Numbered from the stretch's first letter, positions 32,102 through 41,146 are shown. The stretch is 64,000 nucleotides of DNA from Anaerobutyricum hallii (GCF_900209925.1 NZ_LT907978.1:3257001-3321000); one strand, 5' to 3'. The notes: a model not told the origin generated them from the letters alone. Numbers and translations: made by a program.

Positions 32102-33892
32102 TTATTTAGTAAATGCATTCTTTTCTATTGTTCCTTTTAAATAACATTCCAGCTTCGATAAAGGAATCTTCTTCTCCCACTGTCTTCGGGCAATATCCTG
32201 CTTTAACGTAAGTGCCTGATCCTGTGACTTCTTTAATTCTTCCGCATTACCTGCTTCTTTTACACCTTTTGCACCTTTTGTATCTTTTGCCTTCACTGTG
32301 ATCGAAACGAGCTGGCTGCTCCGGCTTATCGGTGAAAAAGAAGAACCGGTATCATTCACCCTAAGTGTATTAAGAAGACTTCCTCCTGTGGACATCTTAA
32401 GAATGGACACAACCTTCTTAACAGATACTTCCTTCTTCTCTTTCTTTAATAATTCAGGAAGTTCTCCTGTCACCTTCATATACGAAGCATCTGCAAAGTC
32501 TTCTTCCATGTCTTCCTGCGTATAATTCTTAATCGCCTTCTCTCTCCGGGCTGCACTGCTTCCCTTATCGTAAGACATTACCCAGAAAGGACCACCGGCA
32601 CTTGCTCCCTTTGACTGTGCAATAACATCTGCCAGCCGATACTTGTAAGCGGAACGTGTTCTGCTTCCTACATCGGCAACCGTAACACAGTCATTGTTAT
32701 CAATCGCAACGAGAACCATAAAGTGACCGCCTCTTGTAAAATATCCCGGTCCCATAAGACATACGACCGGCTTACCTGCCTTAAGCGCCTTCTTAATCGC
32801 CTGATAGTCTGTTCCTACTCCCTGACAGCGAAGCCCATATGCCGCCGCCATCGCCGGTATCATCTCATGAGCAGAGCCTTCTCTTGAATAAAATCCATGC
32901 TGGTATCCCCAGATGGCTGTATCAAGCGGAGTAACCCACTTACCGGTAAGCGATGTAATGACAACTGCCATGGAAGTCGGTCCGCAGCCTGCCTTTGCAA
33001 TACAGTACCCATTCTGATTCCATGCGCTATCTCCCTGATTAAAATAAATATAACCGGCTATATACTCTTTATGATTCTTCATCGAAAGACGGGTATCGTT
33101 ATATACTTTCGGAATAAATGTATTGACCGTATCGCTTCCATCCGGTGCATCTTCCTCTGCGATCTCCTCCTTGATGTTCTTAACCGCACTCTTTGTCCTG
33201 ATCTCCATATCTTTTCTTGTAGAAATCTTGTTATTCTGTGCGGTGTTATCTGTATTCCCATTCGTACGGTCATCCTCTAAATGATCAGAATTCTTATCCT
33301 GTGTCGTATTCTTATTACTATCTGCCTGTCCATCTGATCCAGATGCCGAACTGCTGGTCTGCTCTGTCTGATGCGAAACACCGTTTGAAGAGCTGCTGCC
33401 CGATGTACCATTCTCAGATGCCGAACTGCCTGACGTACTGCTTCCTGATCCTGAACTTTCTGATGTAGAACTACCTGATGTAGAATTTCCCCCGGATGTC
33501 TGACTGCCTGATCCTGAACTTCCTTCCGTACCACTTGATGTACCGCTTCCCGACGTAGTATGCGTACTTTCTGTCGTATGATTCGTCTGCGATTCATCCT
33601 TTCTGGTGCTGCTGCCTTCGGTATTCTTCTCGGAAGAAGCCTTCGTACCTTCTTCCTTCTTTGTCGTCACTTCTATCGTACTCTCACTTTTTCCTAAACA
33701 ATCGGCAGATACTCTTACAGATATACTAGATCTACTCTGCACCGTCAGCTTCCTGCCCTGTACGGCGGCTTTCTCTGCCGCATAAACCATCGTCGGCTCT
33801 GACTCTGCCTGAAAAAAGCACTCCGGATTCGTAAATGTCATGACTGTACCCAGCCCCAATGCCAGTACCGTCCGTCCAAAGTTGTTCATCAA
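32102..33892 (-). CDS. secreted C39-like peptidase with Ser/Gly-rich stalk
   Basis: A 596-residue exported protein. The signal region starts MMNNFGRTVLALGLGTVMTF. Residues about 85-215 are a low-complexity stalk of Ser/Gly/Thr (repeats like SGSSTSESSG). The papain-like Peptidase_C39_2 domain is at about 275-430: AYIYFNQGD..., KAGCGPTSMAVVI (catalytic Cys), GGHFMVLVAID (catalytic His) and VTVADVG (Asp). The C-terminal 160 residues are basic and helical with no known fold. It is probably surface-located and cleaves peptides or cell-wall material. It starts 50 bp upstream of the transferase gene on the same strand and is divergent from mazG. Confidence 0.85.
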   Translation of the reverse strand: MMNNFGRTVLALGLGTVMTFTNPECFFQAESEPTMVYAAEKAAVQGRKLTVQSRSSISVRVSADCLGKSESTIEVTTKKEEGTKASSEKNTEGSSTRKDESQTNHTTESTHTTSGSGTSSGTEGSSGSGSQTSGGNSTSGSSTSESSGSGSSTSGSSASENGTSGSSSSNGVSHQTEQTSSSASGSDGQADSNKNTTQDKNSDHLEDDRTNGNTDNTAQNNKISTRKDMEIRTKSAVKNIKEEIAEEDAPDGSDTVNTFIPKVYNDTRLSMKNHKEYIAGYIYFNQGDSAWNQNGYCIAKAGCGPTSMAVVITSLTGKWVTPLDTAIWGYQHGFYSREGSAHEMIPAMAAAYGLRCQGVGTDYQAIKKALKAGKPVVCLMGPGYFTRGGHFMVLVAIDNNDCVTVADVGSRTRSAYKYRLADVIAQSKGASAGGPFWVMSYDKGSSAARREKAIKNYTQEDMEEDFADASYMKVTGELPELLKKEKKEVSVKKVVSILKMSTGGSLLNTLRVNDTGSSFSPISRSSQLVSITVKAKDTKGAKGVKEAGNAEELKKSQDQALTLKQDIARRQWEKKIPLSKLECYLKGTIEKNAFTK

Positions 33893-34039
33893 TCCTTCCT
33901 TCTTTCTTTTTACATAGTTAATGTAGATTTTTTCGTGACTTATTGATATAATATAGCAAATAACATATTTTTACAATAGACTTTTCTATTCTTTTGCATA
34001 TTTAAGAATTGCCTATTTTGCCCGGAGGAGGGGCATACT

Positions 34040-34750
34040 ATGGATAAAAAGTTTAATTTTCAGGAATTACAGGCAATCGTGGCAACACTTCGTGGAGAGA
34101 ATGGCTGCCCATGGGATAAGTCACAGACACACGAATCGCTTAAATTATACACGTTAGAAGAAGCCTACGAAGTGAATCAGGCTGTATCTAACCTGACTAA
34201 GACCGGAGACTGCACCAACTTAAAAGAAGAACTTGGCGACCTTCTTTTCCAGGTGCTTTTACAGTCACAGGTTGCCGAAGATAACGGTGAATTTGCCATC
34301 GAAGATGTGATTGACGGCATCGCACGCAAGATGATTCACCGTCATCCACATGTATTTGCCGGCCGTCATTACGATAGCGTAGAACAACAGCAGGCTGACT
34401 GGGAGAAGTTAAAGGCACAGGAAGAAGGTCATAGACAGACCTCTTTAAAAGAGGACATCGCCCTTATCCCTGAAAGCTTCCCTGCCCTTATCCGCGGTGA
34501 AAAGGTAGCGAAAAAGGCTGCCTCTGCCGGTGTACTTTCCACCAACGATGAAGATGTATTCAAAGATCTTCTCACTTCCGTCATCAATCTGCAGCTCGGC
34601 ACCGCCGGCGAAGACCCTGAAAAGAAGTTCAGCAGCGATGAAGAACTTTCCGAAAAGTTAGGAGACACCCTGTTCGCACTGTGCCGCTTCTGCGCAAAAT
34701 ATAAAGTCTCAGGCGAGATGGCACTTTTAAAGAAACTCGAAGAATTTTAG
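34040..34750 (+). CDS. mazG: nucleoside triphosphate pyrophosphohydrolase MazG
   Basis: A 236-residue cytosolic enzyme that hydrolyses (d)NTPs to monophosphates, cleaning the nucleotide pool and modulating (p)ppGpp-linked responses. The first MazG domain is complete: LRGENGCPWDKSQTHESL, LEEAYEVNQAV, KEELGDLLFQVLLQ (the E-x-x-E/E-x-x-D metal site), IARKMIHRHPHVF. A second, shorter MazG-like domain is at the C-terminus (ELSEKLGDTLFALCRFCAKY). CCGGAGGAGG precedes the ATG. It is monocistronic, and the convergent space to the MarR gene carries two large palindromes. Confidence 0.95.
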   Translation: MDKKFNFQELQAIVATLRGENGCPWDKSQTHESLKLYTLEEAYEVNQAVSNLTKTGDCTNLKEELGDLLFQVLLQSQVAEDNGEFAIEDVIDGIARKMIHRHPHVFAGRHYDSVEQQQADWEKLKAQEEGHRQTSLKEDIALIPESFPALIRGEKVAKKAASAGVLSTNDEDVFKDLLTSVINLQLGTAGEDPEKKFSSDEELSEKLGDTLFALCRFCAKYKVSGEMALLKKLEEF

Positions 34751-34790
34751 AAAGAATCATCGCAAAGACAAAACAAGAATTCTTCTGTTC

Positions 34791-34993
34791 GGATTGCCTC
34801 GAAGATAATAGAAAAAGAAGGAATGGTTTCTCATTTGATTTTGTTCCGTTGCGCTAAACATTTCATTTTGCCTCAAAAAGCAAAAACTTCGGAAAAACGA
34901 GTCCGAAGTTTTTAGAGTCAAAATTCCATAGCGCAAAGTCACAAAATTCAAAGGAGAAACCATTCCTTCTTTATTTTTCTTTCGAGCAATCCG
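34791..34993. repeat. long imperfect palindrome with inner hairpin
   Basis: The left side, from GGATTGCCTCGAAGATA, pairs with the right side ending TTCGAGCAATCC; the strongest block is AAGAAGGAATGGTTTCTC with GAGAAACCATTCCTTCTT. In the middle AAAAACTTCGGA-aaaacgag-TCCGAAGTTTTTA is a near-perfect stem. It follows mazG. It shares the design, but not the sequence, of the other palindromes in this window. Confidence 0.85.
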
Positions 34994-35173
34994 AAATCCA
35001 GCCTTTTATTTGCGGACACATATTGGGATGAGTCGGAGCAAATCCGGCTCCTCTTTAATTTTCAACAGAAAGCAGATATTTTAATCTGTCACGACGTTTT
35101 TTCGCTTTCAGGAGGACTAACGAGTAATTGCTGCTCCATTAGGCAAACGAATATCACCAATGGCCGAAACTAA

Positions 35174-35296
35174 CCAGAAAACAGGAAATCCATTGCTAGT
35201 CTCTGCGGCTTTAGAGCAAAGTCAAGATGCGATTGAGCATATTGACTGCAGTGATACAGAGCAGAGACTAACAATGGATTTCCTGTTTTCGTCTGT
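35174..35296. repeat. large palindromic repeat, type A-like
   Basis: Arms 35177-35206 and 35261-35290 are complements over 30 bp with one mismatch (AAAACAGGAAATCCATTG...). The inner stem GTCAAGATGC/GCATATTGAC and the nearby ATACAGAGCAGAG match the type-A layout. It is flanked by CGTCTG at the right end, as in the other copies. Confidence 0.9.
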
Positions 35297-35317
35297 TTTG
35301 TTTGTTTCGTTTGTTTC

Positions 35318-35809
35318 TTAAAATATCTCATCTATCAGAATGCTGCAGAATTCGCTATAGTAGTAAAGGAAGTGATTCATATCCTTTTCCCCCATACGCT
35401 CTTTGACCCTCTCTAAGAGCGTTCCACACTTCTCCAGCTCTTCGGTAATAAGCTTCTTCCCTGCCTGGGTAAACTGTACTTTTACGTAGCGGTGATCTTC
35501 TTCACTGCTTTTCATTTCCAGATACCCTTTCCGTTCCAGGTTATGAAGCATTCGGGATACGGCTGGTCTTGACAGCTTCAGCGCATCTCCGATATCGGAT
35601 GGAATGACAAATGTTTTGACTAGCAGAAGCCGCCGCAGAGTAAGTAACATCGTCAGCTCGCCTGACGGGATGTTACACAGCTGTTGAAACTGAACATTCG
35701 CCCTTCTCATCTGAATGATTAACTGTTGATAATCTTCTAAAGTCACCTTCTGTTCTGTCTGAGGTTCGTCTTCTGGCCAGTCAGAACTGCCTGTGTCTTT
35801 CGTTTCCAT
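35318..35809 (-). CDS. MarR family transcriptional regulator
   Basis: About 163 residues from the ATG at 35809 (TGGAGGAA upstream). The winged helix-turn-helix of the MarR family is visible: LTMLLTLRRLLLVKTFVIPSDIGDALKLSRPAVSRMLHNLERKGYLEMKSSEEDHRYVKVQFTQAGKK (in blocks), flanked by dimerisation helices. The N-terminal 30 residues are acidic. It is the second gene of an operon with citrate synthase, 50 bp downstream of it. An inverted-repeat operator candidate overlaps the promoter of that operon, so it may repress the operon and itself. Its ligand is unknown. Confidence 0.9.
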   Translation of the reverse strand: METKDTGSSDWPEDEPQTEQKVTLEDYQQLIIQMRRANVQFQQLCNIPSGELTMLLTLRRLLLVKTFVIPSDIGDALKLSRPAVSRMLHNLERKGYLEMKSSEEDHRYVKVQFTQAGKKLITEELEKCGTLLERVKERMGEKDMNHFLYYYSEFCSILIDEIF

Positions 35810-35860
35810 ATTTCCTCCAAAAAACACTTATATTTTTTTCATATACTGAAATACAACCAT

Positions 35861-37234
35861 TTACTTTGCTATAACGATCCTGTCCTTCATCGGAACGTAT
35901 TCTTTATCCATGGCTATGCTCTGGTATGCCGGACGGATGATCTTGTCGCAGTTCATCAGCTCTTCTAAGCGGTGTGCGCTCCAGCCGACCATACGGGCAA
36001 CGGCGAACATCGGGGTAAACAGCTGATCCGGCAGTCCTAAGATACGATACATTAAGCCGCTGTAAAAGTCAATGTTGGCGCTTACGCCTTTGTAAATGCG
36101 GCGCTTTTCCTGAATGGTCTCTACGGCAAGTCTTTCTACTCTGTTGTAGAATTCAAATTCTTCATCGTATCCTTTCTCTCTTGCAAGTTTATCAAGGAAT
36201 CCCTTAAAGATTCTTGCTCTTGGATCAGAGATAGAATATACGGCATGTCCCATTCCATAGATTAAACCACTATGGTCAAATGCTTCTTTATTAAGGAGCT
36301 TCAGAAGATAGTTCTTGATCTCGTCTTCGTCTTCCCAGTCTTTTACTGTCTGCTTCATCTCGTCAAACATATGTACAACCTTGATGTTAGCTCCTCCATG
36401 TTTCGGTCCCTTAAGAGAGCCTAGGGATGCTGCCATCGCTGAGTACGTGTCGGTTCCTGATGATGTTACTACGTGGTTTGTAAATGTGGAGTTATTACCA
36501 CCGCCATGGTCCATATGAAGTACGAGTGCGACATCTAAAACTCTCGCCTCTAATGGTGTATACTTCTTATTCGGACGCAGCATACGCAAGATATTCTCTG
36601 CGGTAGATAGTTCCGGTTTCGGTGAATGAATATAAAAGCTCTTACCTTCTACATAGTGGTTATATGCCTGATAGCCATAAACTGCGAGCAGCGGTACGGT
36701 ACTTGTAAGCTGGAGGCACTGACGGAGTACGTTCGGTATGGAAATATTATCTGCCATGTCATCGTATCCGTATAAAGTGAGTACGCCTCTTTGTAAAGTG
36801 TTCATCATGTCCTTACCCGGTGCCTTCATAATAACGTCACGTACAAAGTTCGTTGGTAATGTACGATAACTTCCAAGAAGCTTCTGAAATTCTTTCAGTT
36901 CTTCCTCTTCTGGCAAACGTCCAAAAATAAGGAGATACGCGACTTCTTCATAACCAAATCTCTGCTCTGCTACAAAACCGTCTACAAGATCGTGGATATC
37001 GTAACCGCGGTATCGCAGCTCTCCATCGCAGGGAACCATCTTTCCATCAACTTCTTTGGAAGAGGTGATGGTGGAGATATCCGTAAGTCCTGCCAGCACA
37101 CCCTTACCATTCACATCACGAAGGCCACGTAACACATGGTACTGGTCATACAGACCTGAAGGAATCTGCCCATGTTCCATAGAAAGCGCGGCCAGATCCT
37201 GCAGTTCCTGTGTCATCATTGAATATTCATTCAT
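35861..37234 (-). CDS. gltA: citrate synthase
   Basis: A 457-residue enzyme condensing oxaloacetate and acetyl-CoA to citrate. Catalytic residues are in place: His in LHMDHGGGNNSTF, His in YGMGHAVYSISDPRA and Asp in ANIDFYSGLMY. The GSLKGPKHGGAN block is also typical. The N-terminal extension (MNEYSMMTQELQDLAALSMEHG...) is the form seen in Clostridia, where such enzymes feed glutamate synthesis via a partial TCA pathway. It could also act on propionyl-CoA. It heads an operon with a MarR regulator and has a perfect sigma-A promoter. Confidence 0.93.
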   Translation of the reverse strand: MNEYSMMTQELQDLAALSMEHGQIPSGLYDQYHVLRGLRDVNGKGVLAGLTDISTITSSKEVDGKMVPCDGELRYRGYDIHDLVDGFVAEQRFGYEEVAYLLIFGRLPEEEELKEFQKLLGSYRTLPTNFVRDVIMKAPGKDMMNTLQRGVLTLYGYDDMADNISIPNVLRQCLQLTSTVPLLAVYGYQAYNHYVEGKSFYIHSPKPELSTAENILRMLRPNKKYTPLEARVLDVALVLHMDHGGGNNSTFTNHVVTSSGTDTYSAMAASLGSLKGPKHGGANIKVVHMFDEMKQTVKDWEDEDEIKNYLLKLLNKEAFDHSGLIYGMGHAVYSISDPRARIFKGFLDKLAREKGYDEEFEFYNRVERLAVETIQEKRRIYKGVSANIDFYSGLMYRILGLPDQLFTPMFAVARMVGWSAHRLEELMNCDKIIRPAYQSIAMDKEYVPMKDRIVIAK

Positions 37235-37252
37235 TCTATCACCATCTCTTTC

Positions 37253-37313
37253 TTAATTAACAATGTTAGTTATCTATGTTAATTATTATACTGAAAAAGA
37301 GATACTTTGTCAA
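37253..37313 (-). promoter_or_regulatory. promoter and MarR-type operator of the citrate synthase operon
   Basis: On the minus strand TTGACA (37308-37313), 17 bp, TATAAT (37285-37290). Directly after it lies TTAACATAGATAACTAACATTGTTAA (read in parts: TTAACA ... TGTTAA with internal TAACTAACA), an AT-rich inverted repeat covering the transcription start. This is the expected place for a MarR-family operator, and a MarR gene is in the operon. Confidence 0.65.
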
Positions 37314-37320
37314 ATTAACG

Positions 37321-37666
37321 TGATGTATTGCACTGTCCGAAATCTATTCTGACAATATTTTACCCTGCTTATAAGTAGTTTACGCAAAAACACTGTACCT
37401 TAGCACCAAAATTTTATGTAATATGTACAAGTTTTTTCTGTTTTAAAATATTTGACTGTGCTATACTATAAATAACTTTATTTATATAAGGGGTTAGTAT
37501 GCACTTTTCCCCTGTTTTAGTGCGACTGGTACTTATTTAGAATGTAGTTTTCATTGCGGCATTTGGAATACCTCATTTCGATTTTGCCGGATTTTTCTAC
37601 AGGATAAATATTTACTGCTATTATAATTTATCATTTAAAAATTTTTTAGAAAGGAGCGTATCATTT
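37321..37666 (+). other. leader region upstream of the aminopeptidase gene
   Basis: No gene. An extended -10 TGTGCTATACT (about 37459) gives a transcript with a leader of some 190 nt, ending in AGAAAGGAG before the ATG at 37667. I cannot name a riboswitch in it. Confidence 0.4.
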
Positions 37667-39142
37667 ATGCAAATACAACGTCTCGTAGATCTGGAGGACT
37701 ACGAATTTGATACATTGCTCGTTACGTATAATCATAAAAACCGCCTGAGTATCGAACTTGGAAAGGTCAGCGAAATTTTTGAAAGTCTTCAGGCTGACGG
37801 TCTTGTTGGCGGAAGCAAGGTATACGGACTTCGAGGAAAGGACTTCTCCTATCAGGGCCAGCCTTACTATAATCTAATCTTTATCGGTATCCCTGAGAAG
37901 GCAACTCCAAGAAGATTTCAGTTACAGTTTGGTCAGGCTATGAAGGAAGCGAAGCGTTTCCATGGTAAGAACCTTCTTATGACTGCGATCGGTGAGGATG
38001 TTTCCTACTGGTTAAGTTCCGCTATGAAGGGACTTCTCCTTGCAGACTATTCCTTCGATAAGTATATTTCTGACAAGCCAGAAGCCTCTGAACTTCATCT
38101 TGGAATCCTGACAGGAATTGATTCTGCATCCTTTAAGAAAGAAGAGCAGTACACAAGAATGATGGCGAAGGCTGTTACAACCGCTCGTGATCTGGTGAAT
38201 GAACCAGCGAACGTTATGACACCGGCTGCTCTTGCCGCTAAAGCAAAAGAAATCTGCGAAAAGAACAATATCAAGTGCACCATCCTTGAGAAGCAGGACT
38301 GCGAAGCACTCGGTATGAATTCTTACCTTGCTGTTGCCCGCGGTTCAAAACAGTCTGCGAAGTTCATCGTTATGGAATATAACGGACGTGTTACCGATGA
38401 TGAAAAGATTGCTTTAATCGGTAAAGGACTCTGCTTTGACTCCGGCGGATATAACTTAAAGCCTGGCACTGCCATGAAAGGCATGCATGGTGACATGGGC
38501 GGCGCAGCCGCAGTAATCGCTGCAATGGGCGCAATCGCAGAAGCGAAGCTCGGCATTAACGTAACGGCTGTCATCCCCGCCTGCGAGAATATGATTTCCG
38601 GCAAGTCTATGAAGCCGGGTGATATCGTTAAGTCTATGAACGGTAAGTACATCGAAGTTGTTAATACAGATGCAGAAGGCCGTATGGCTCTTATCGATGC
38701 CATCACTTACGCGATCCGCGAATGTGGCGCTACAACATTAATTGATGTAGCAACCTTAACCGGCGCATGCGTTGTTGCCCTCGGTGACCGCTACACCGGC
38801 GCATTCAGTAACAGCGATGAACTCATGGCTAAGATCGTTCAGGCATCCATCCTTGCAGGAGAGAATATCTGGAGACTCCCTATGGGTGATGAAGAATATG
38901 ATAACTTAAACGCATCCACCGTAGCTGATATCGCAAACTGCGGTAAGAAGTGTGGTGCAACCGCTGCCGCAAGATTCTTAGGCGAATTCGTAGAAAAGAA
39001 ACCTTGGGTACATCTTGATATCGCCGGAACATCTGAATCAGACGAAGACAAAGAGATTTACTCTAAGGGCGGAACCGGAGCCGCAACAATGCTGCTTTAT
39101 GAAACAGTGAAGTTGATGGAGAAACCGTATAAGAGTTATTAA
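37667..39142 (+). CDS. pepA: leucyl aminopeptidase (M17)
   Basis: A 491-residue two-zinc cytosolic aminopeptidase that removes N-terminal residues from peptides. The C-terminal catalytic domain is complete: GKGLCFDSGGYNLKPGTAM (metal ligand Asp and Lys), KGMHGDMGGAAAV, PACENMISGKSMKPGDI, and the signature NTDAEGRMALIDAI with the catalytic Arg. The N-terminal 160 residues form the alpha/beta domain of the family. Start ATG 37667 has a strong AGAAAGGAG site. It is monocistronic, followed at once by a palindrome that can serve as terminator. Confidence 0.94.
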   Translation: MQIQRLVDLEDYEFDTLLVTYNHKNRLSIELGKVSEIFESLQADGLVGGSKVYGLRGKDFSYQGQPYYNLIFIGIPEKATPRRFQLQFGQAMKEAKRFHGKNLLMTAIGEDVSYWLSSAMKGLLLADYSFDKYISDKPEASELHLGILTGIDSASFKKEEQYTRMMAKAVTTARDLVNEPANVMTPAALAAKAKEICEKNNIKCTILEKQDCEALGMNSYLAVARGSKQSAKFIVMEYNGRVTDDEKIALIGKGLCFDSGGYNLKPGTAMKGMHGDMGGAAAVIAAMGAIAEAKLGINVTAVIPACENMISGKSMKPGDIVKSMNGKYIEVVNTDAEGRMALIDAITYAIRECGATTLIDVATLTGACVVALGDRYTGAFSNSDELMAKIVQASILAGENIWRLPMGDEEYDNLNASTVADIANCGKKCGATAAARFLGEFVEKKPWVHLDIAGTSESDEDKEIYSKGGTGAATMLLYETVKLMEKPYKSY

Positions 39143-39152
39143 GGGACAAAGA

Positions 39153-39276
39153 GACGGAAAGAGAGCAAATCTTAATATAGAAAAAGCTTAGTTTCACAAA
39201 AAAAGATGGCTTGGATGCCATCTTTTTTTGCTCTAATGCGCTTTTTCTATATTAAGATTTGCTCTCTTTCCTGTTT
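39153..39276. repeat. large palindrome after pepA (type B-like)
   Basis: Arms 39156-39187 and 39240-39271 are 32-bp perfect complements (GGAAAGAGAGC...). The inner hairpin CAAAAAAAGATGGC-ttggat-GCCATCTTTTTTTG is also perfect. It lies between the convergent ends of pepA and the M14 peptidase gene. The end motifs GACGG/CCTG resemble the other members. Confidence 0.9.
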
Positions 39277-39347
39277 TTTGGCTGTTGGCTTTTGCCTTTT
39301 AATAAGAACTCTCTTATACGCTTTCTCCTGTTTTTTAGCTGTTATCT

Positions 39348-40358
39348 TTACTGAAACAGCTGTGCTTCTCTGATTACGACGTTTTTATTTTTTGCCCAGA
39401 TGGAGCCGAATTCGCCTCCGCCTAATGGTGCTGCTCCTCTTCCTACTTCTACTGTAATGAATGGAATCTTTTTCTTATAAAGATAATATGTTCTGGAGTA
39501 TCCATGTGGAAGTGCGTAGCTTTCATGCTGTACAAGCTGGTAACCTGTAAGGCTTTTTGCAGTCTGGTACATTCTTGTCGTTGCATTTCTTACTGCTTTT
39601 GGTGCGCGGCTGGTTGACTTACCGTAAATAATGGAGCCTGTGGAGTGGTAGCTTACAATACCGACAATCTTGCCCTGTTTCTGAATTCTATTTGACCAGT
39701 TTACTAATGCTCTTGTCTCGCTCTCGCTTTCTGCCTTTGGTCCACAGTATCCTGAACTTCCTTTTCTTCCGGATGTTTTAAATGCTACGTTCCAGTTACG
39801 GTTTAAGTCTACACCTCTTGCATTCGCTTTCCATCTGCTGGAGCTGCCTCCCATCTTTCTAAGAGCTGAACGAAGCTTTTTACTACGGATTGCATTAAAT
39901 CCACGCTGGCTAATCGCTGTTCCGTCCGGATTACAGGATGGTACATAGTGAATTGCCACTTTATTCAATGTAGCAGAAACCTTCTTGCCGCTTATCTTTT
40001 TATTGTAATTACTTAAATAATATTCAATCTGCTTCATACAAAGCTGTACTGTCATATGCTCTCTTGCATGAAGGTTCCCCATAACAAGAAGATGCTTCTT
40101 TGCATCAGGATTACCGATTACAACTTCATAAAGATTTCTCTTATCTTCACTCTTTCCGATCACATTCACCTGGCAATGATTCTTATACTTTTTCTTAAGC
40201 TGCTGTAAATCTTTCTGCAATTCGCTATAGCTGTAATTCTTCTTACCACCGGAAACAATCGCTGCGTCTGCAGTCACGCCCTTTGTTGTAAATCCGATAC
40301 AGCAGATCAATACCGCTGTAAAAATCCAGCCCATCATTCTTTTCATGTTCTTTTTCAT
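39348..40358 (-). CDS. secreted M14 zinc carboxypeptidase
   Basis: A 336-residue exported peptidase with a signal peptide (MKKNMKRMMGWIFTAVLICC... ending near ADA). The M14 fold is complete: MGNLHAREHMTVQ (zinc His and Glu), SCNPDGTAISQRG, GVDLNRNWNVAF (substrate-binding Asn-Arg), IVSYHSTGSIIYG (third zinc ligand His), GYSRTYYLYKKKIPFITVEVGRG (catalytic Glu). It could trim peptides or peptidoglycan cross-links (gamma-D-Glu-type enzymes belong here); substrate is not readable. It is downstream of a tiny membrane-peptide gene on the same strand. Confidence 0.92.
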   Translation of the reverse strand: MKKNMKRMMGWIFTAVLICCIGFTTKGVTADAAIVSGGKKNYSYSELQKDLQQLKKKYKNHCQVNVIGKSEDKRNLYEVVIGNPDAKKHLLVMGNLHAREHMTVQLCMKQIEYYLSNYNKKISGKKVSATLNKVAIHYVPSCNPDGTAISQRGFNAIRSKKLRSALRKMGGSSSRWKANARGVDLNRNWNVAFKTSGRKGSSGYCGPKAESESETRALVNWSNRIQKQGKIVGIVSYHSTGSIIYGKSTSRAPKAVRNATTRMYQTAKSLTGYQLVQHESYALPHGYSRTYYLYKKKIPFITVEVGRGAAPLGGGEFGSIWAKNKNVVIREAQLFQ

Positions 40359-40399
40359 GATATTTTTCTCTCTTTCCCTCTTATTTGCCTTGTTTATTC

Positions 40400-40492
40400 C
40401 TACTTTTTCTTAGTATATGCCTTAACAAAATTGTATACAAGACACGCTGCAACAATGACTGCTGCCATTATAAGAAAATCTGCAAGTGTCAT
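40400..40492 (-). CDS. 30-residue single-pass membrane peptide
   Basis: From the ATG at 40492 (AAAGGGGTG-type site about ten bases upstream) the reading is MTLADFLIMAAVIVAACLVYNF, then VKAYTKKK and stop. It has one hydrophobic helix and a basic C-terminus, the usual layout of regulatory or stress small membrane proteins. It lies 41 bp before the M14 peptidase start on the same strand, suggesting co-transcription. It is too short for a family assignment; the FeoB-associated Cys-rich proteins have a similar start, but the Cys cluster is missing. Confidence 0.6.
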   Translation of the reverse strand: MTLADFLIMAAVIVAACLVYNFVKAYTKKK

Positions 40493-40687
40493 CCTCTATT
40501 CACCCCTTTATTCATAGTCCAGTTATAGGATACCAGAGTCAAAAAGTCAGAAAGCCGATGCAAGCTTGCTTGCAAGAGCGCAAAGCATGTAACAATCTGG
40601 TATCATAAGCGTTATGTGTCACATTTTTAAATTATATCATATTTTCCAAGAAAAAAATATGCCATACATAGCAAAAAATGCAAAAAA
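40493..40687. other. gene-free stretch
   Basis: A stretch around 40522-40590 (GATACCAGAGTC ... ATCTGGTATC) forms an outer imperfect stem enclosing GCAAGCTTGCTTGC. It is AT-rich elsewhere. No gene is supported. Confidence 0.4.
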
Positions 40688-40839
40688 ACAGCCCCCGGCA
40701 TTGGGTGTGGCATAGCAAAACACAAGATATCTGCGCTTTCATACATAGATCCACATTTATTCATAAATTTATATGCGATTTTCTAATGGTATACTCAACC
40801 TACAAATGCAAAAACAGCCCCCGGCATTGGGTGTGGCAT
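40688..40839. repeat. direct repeat pair containing ACAGCCCCCGGCATTGGG
   Basis: The 26-bp text beginning ACAGCCCCCGGCATTGGGTG occurs identically at 40688-40713 and 40814-40839, each preceded by AATGCAAAAA. It is related to the terminator stem at 41147 (AACAGCCCC). Confidence 0.85.
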
Positions 40840-41115
40840 CATTGGCAGGAATTCTCATAAGATACAGATAATCGCATGCAAAAATTTATGAAGATGCGCG
40901 GTACCTATGATATAAAAGAAGCAGATGCTTTGCAGGTTTTGCGTTATGACACTTGAGAACGAATCCGCCACCGAGCGCCTTGTTTGAGCTTTAGCGAGTT
41001 TAGGCGCGAATGGCGTTTTTATAAAACGTTCGAAAGTGGCATAGCAAAACGCAAGACATCTGCGCTTTTATACATAGGGCCACGCATCTTCATAAATTTT
41101 CACATGCGATTTTCT
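40708..41115. repeat. three copies of an 80-bp repeat, one inverted
   Basis: Copies at 40708-40786 and 41038-41115 are direct (GGCATAGCAAAACrCAAGA ... TGCGATTTTCTA); a third at 40869-40950 is inverted. The latter two form a long stem around an 85-bp loop with GAATCCGCCACCGAGCGCC. No gene is in the region. Confidence 0.8.
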
Positions 41116-41146
41116 ATCTCTAAATATAGATTCCTGACATAGGGTT

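Noticed and set aside
33277-33597. Arg/Gln-rich frame in the serine-rich stalk region
   Set aside because: It is an out-of-frame reading of the Ser/Gly repeats of the C39-like peptidase.
37480-37666. Riboswitch in the aminopeptidase leader
   Set aside because: No conserved core of a known class is visible and there is no terminator or sequestering hairpin near the ribosome site.
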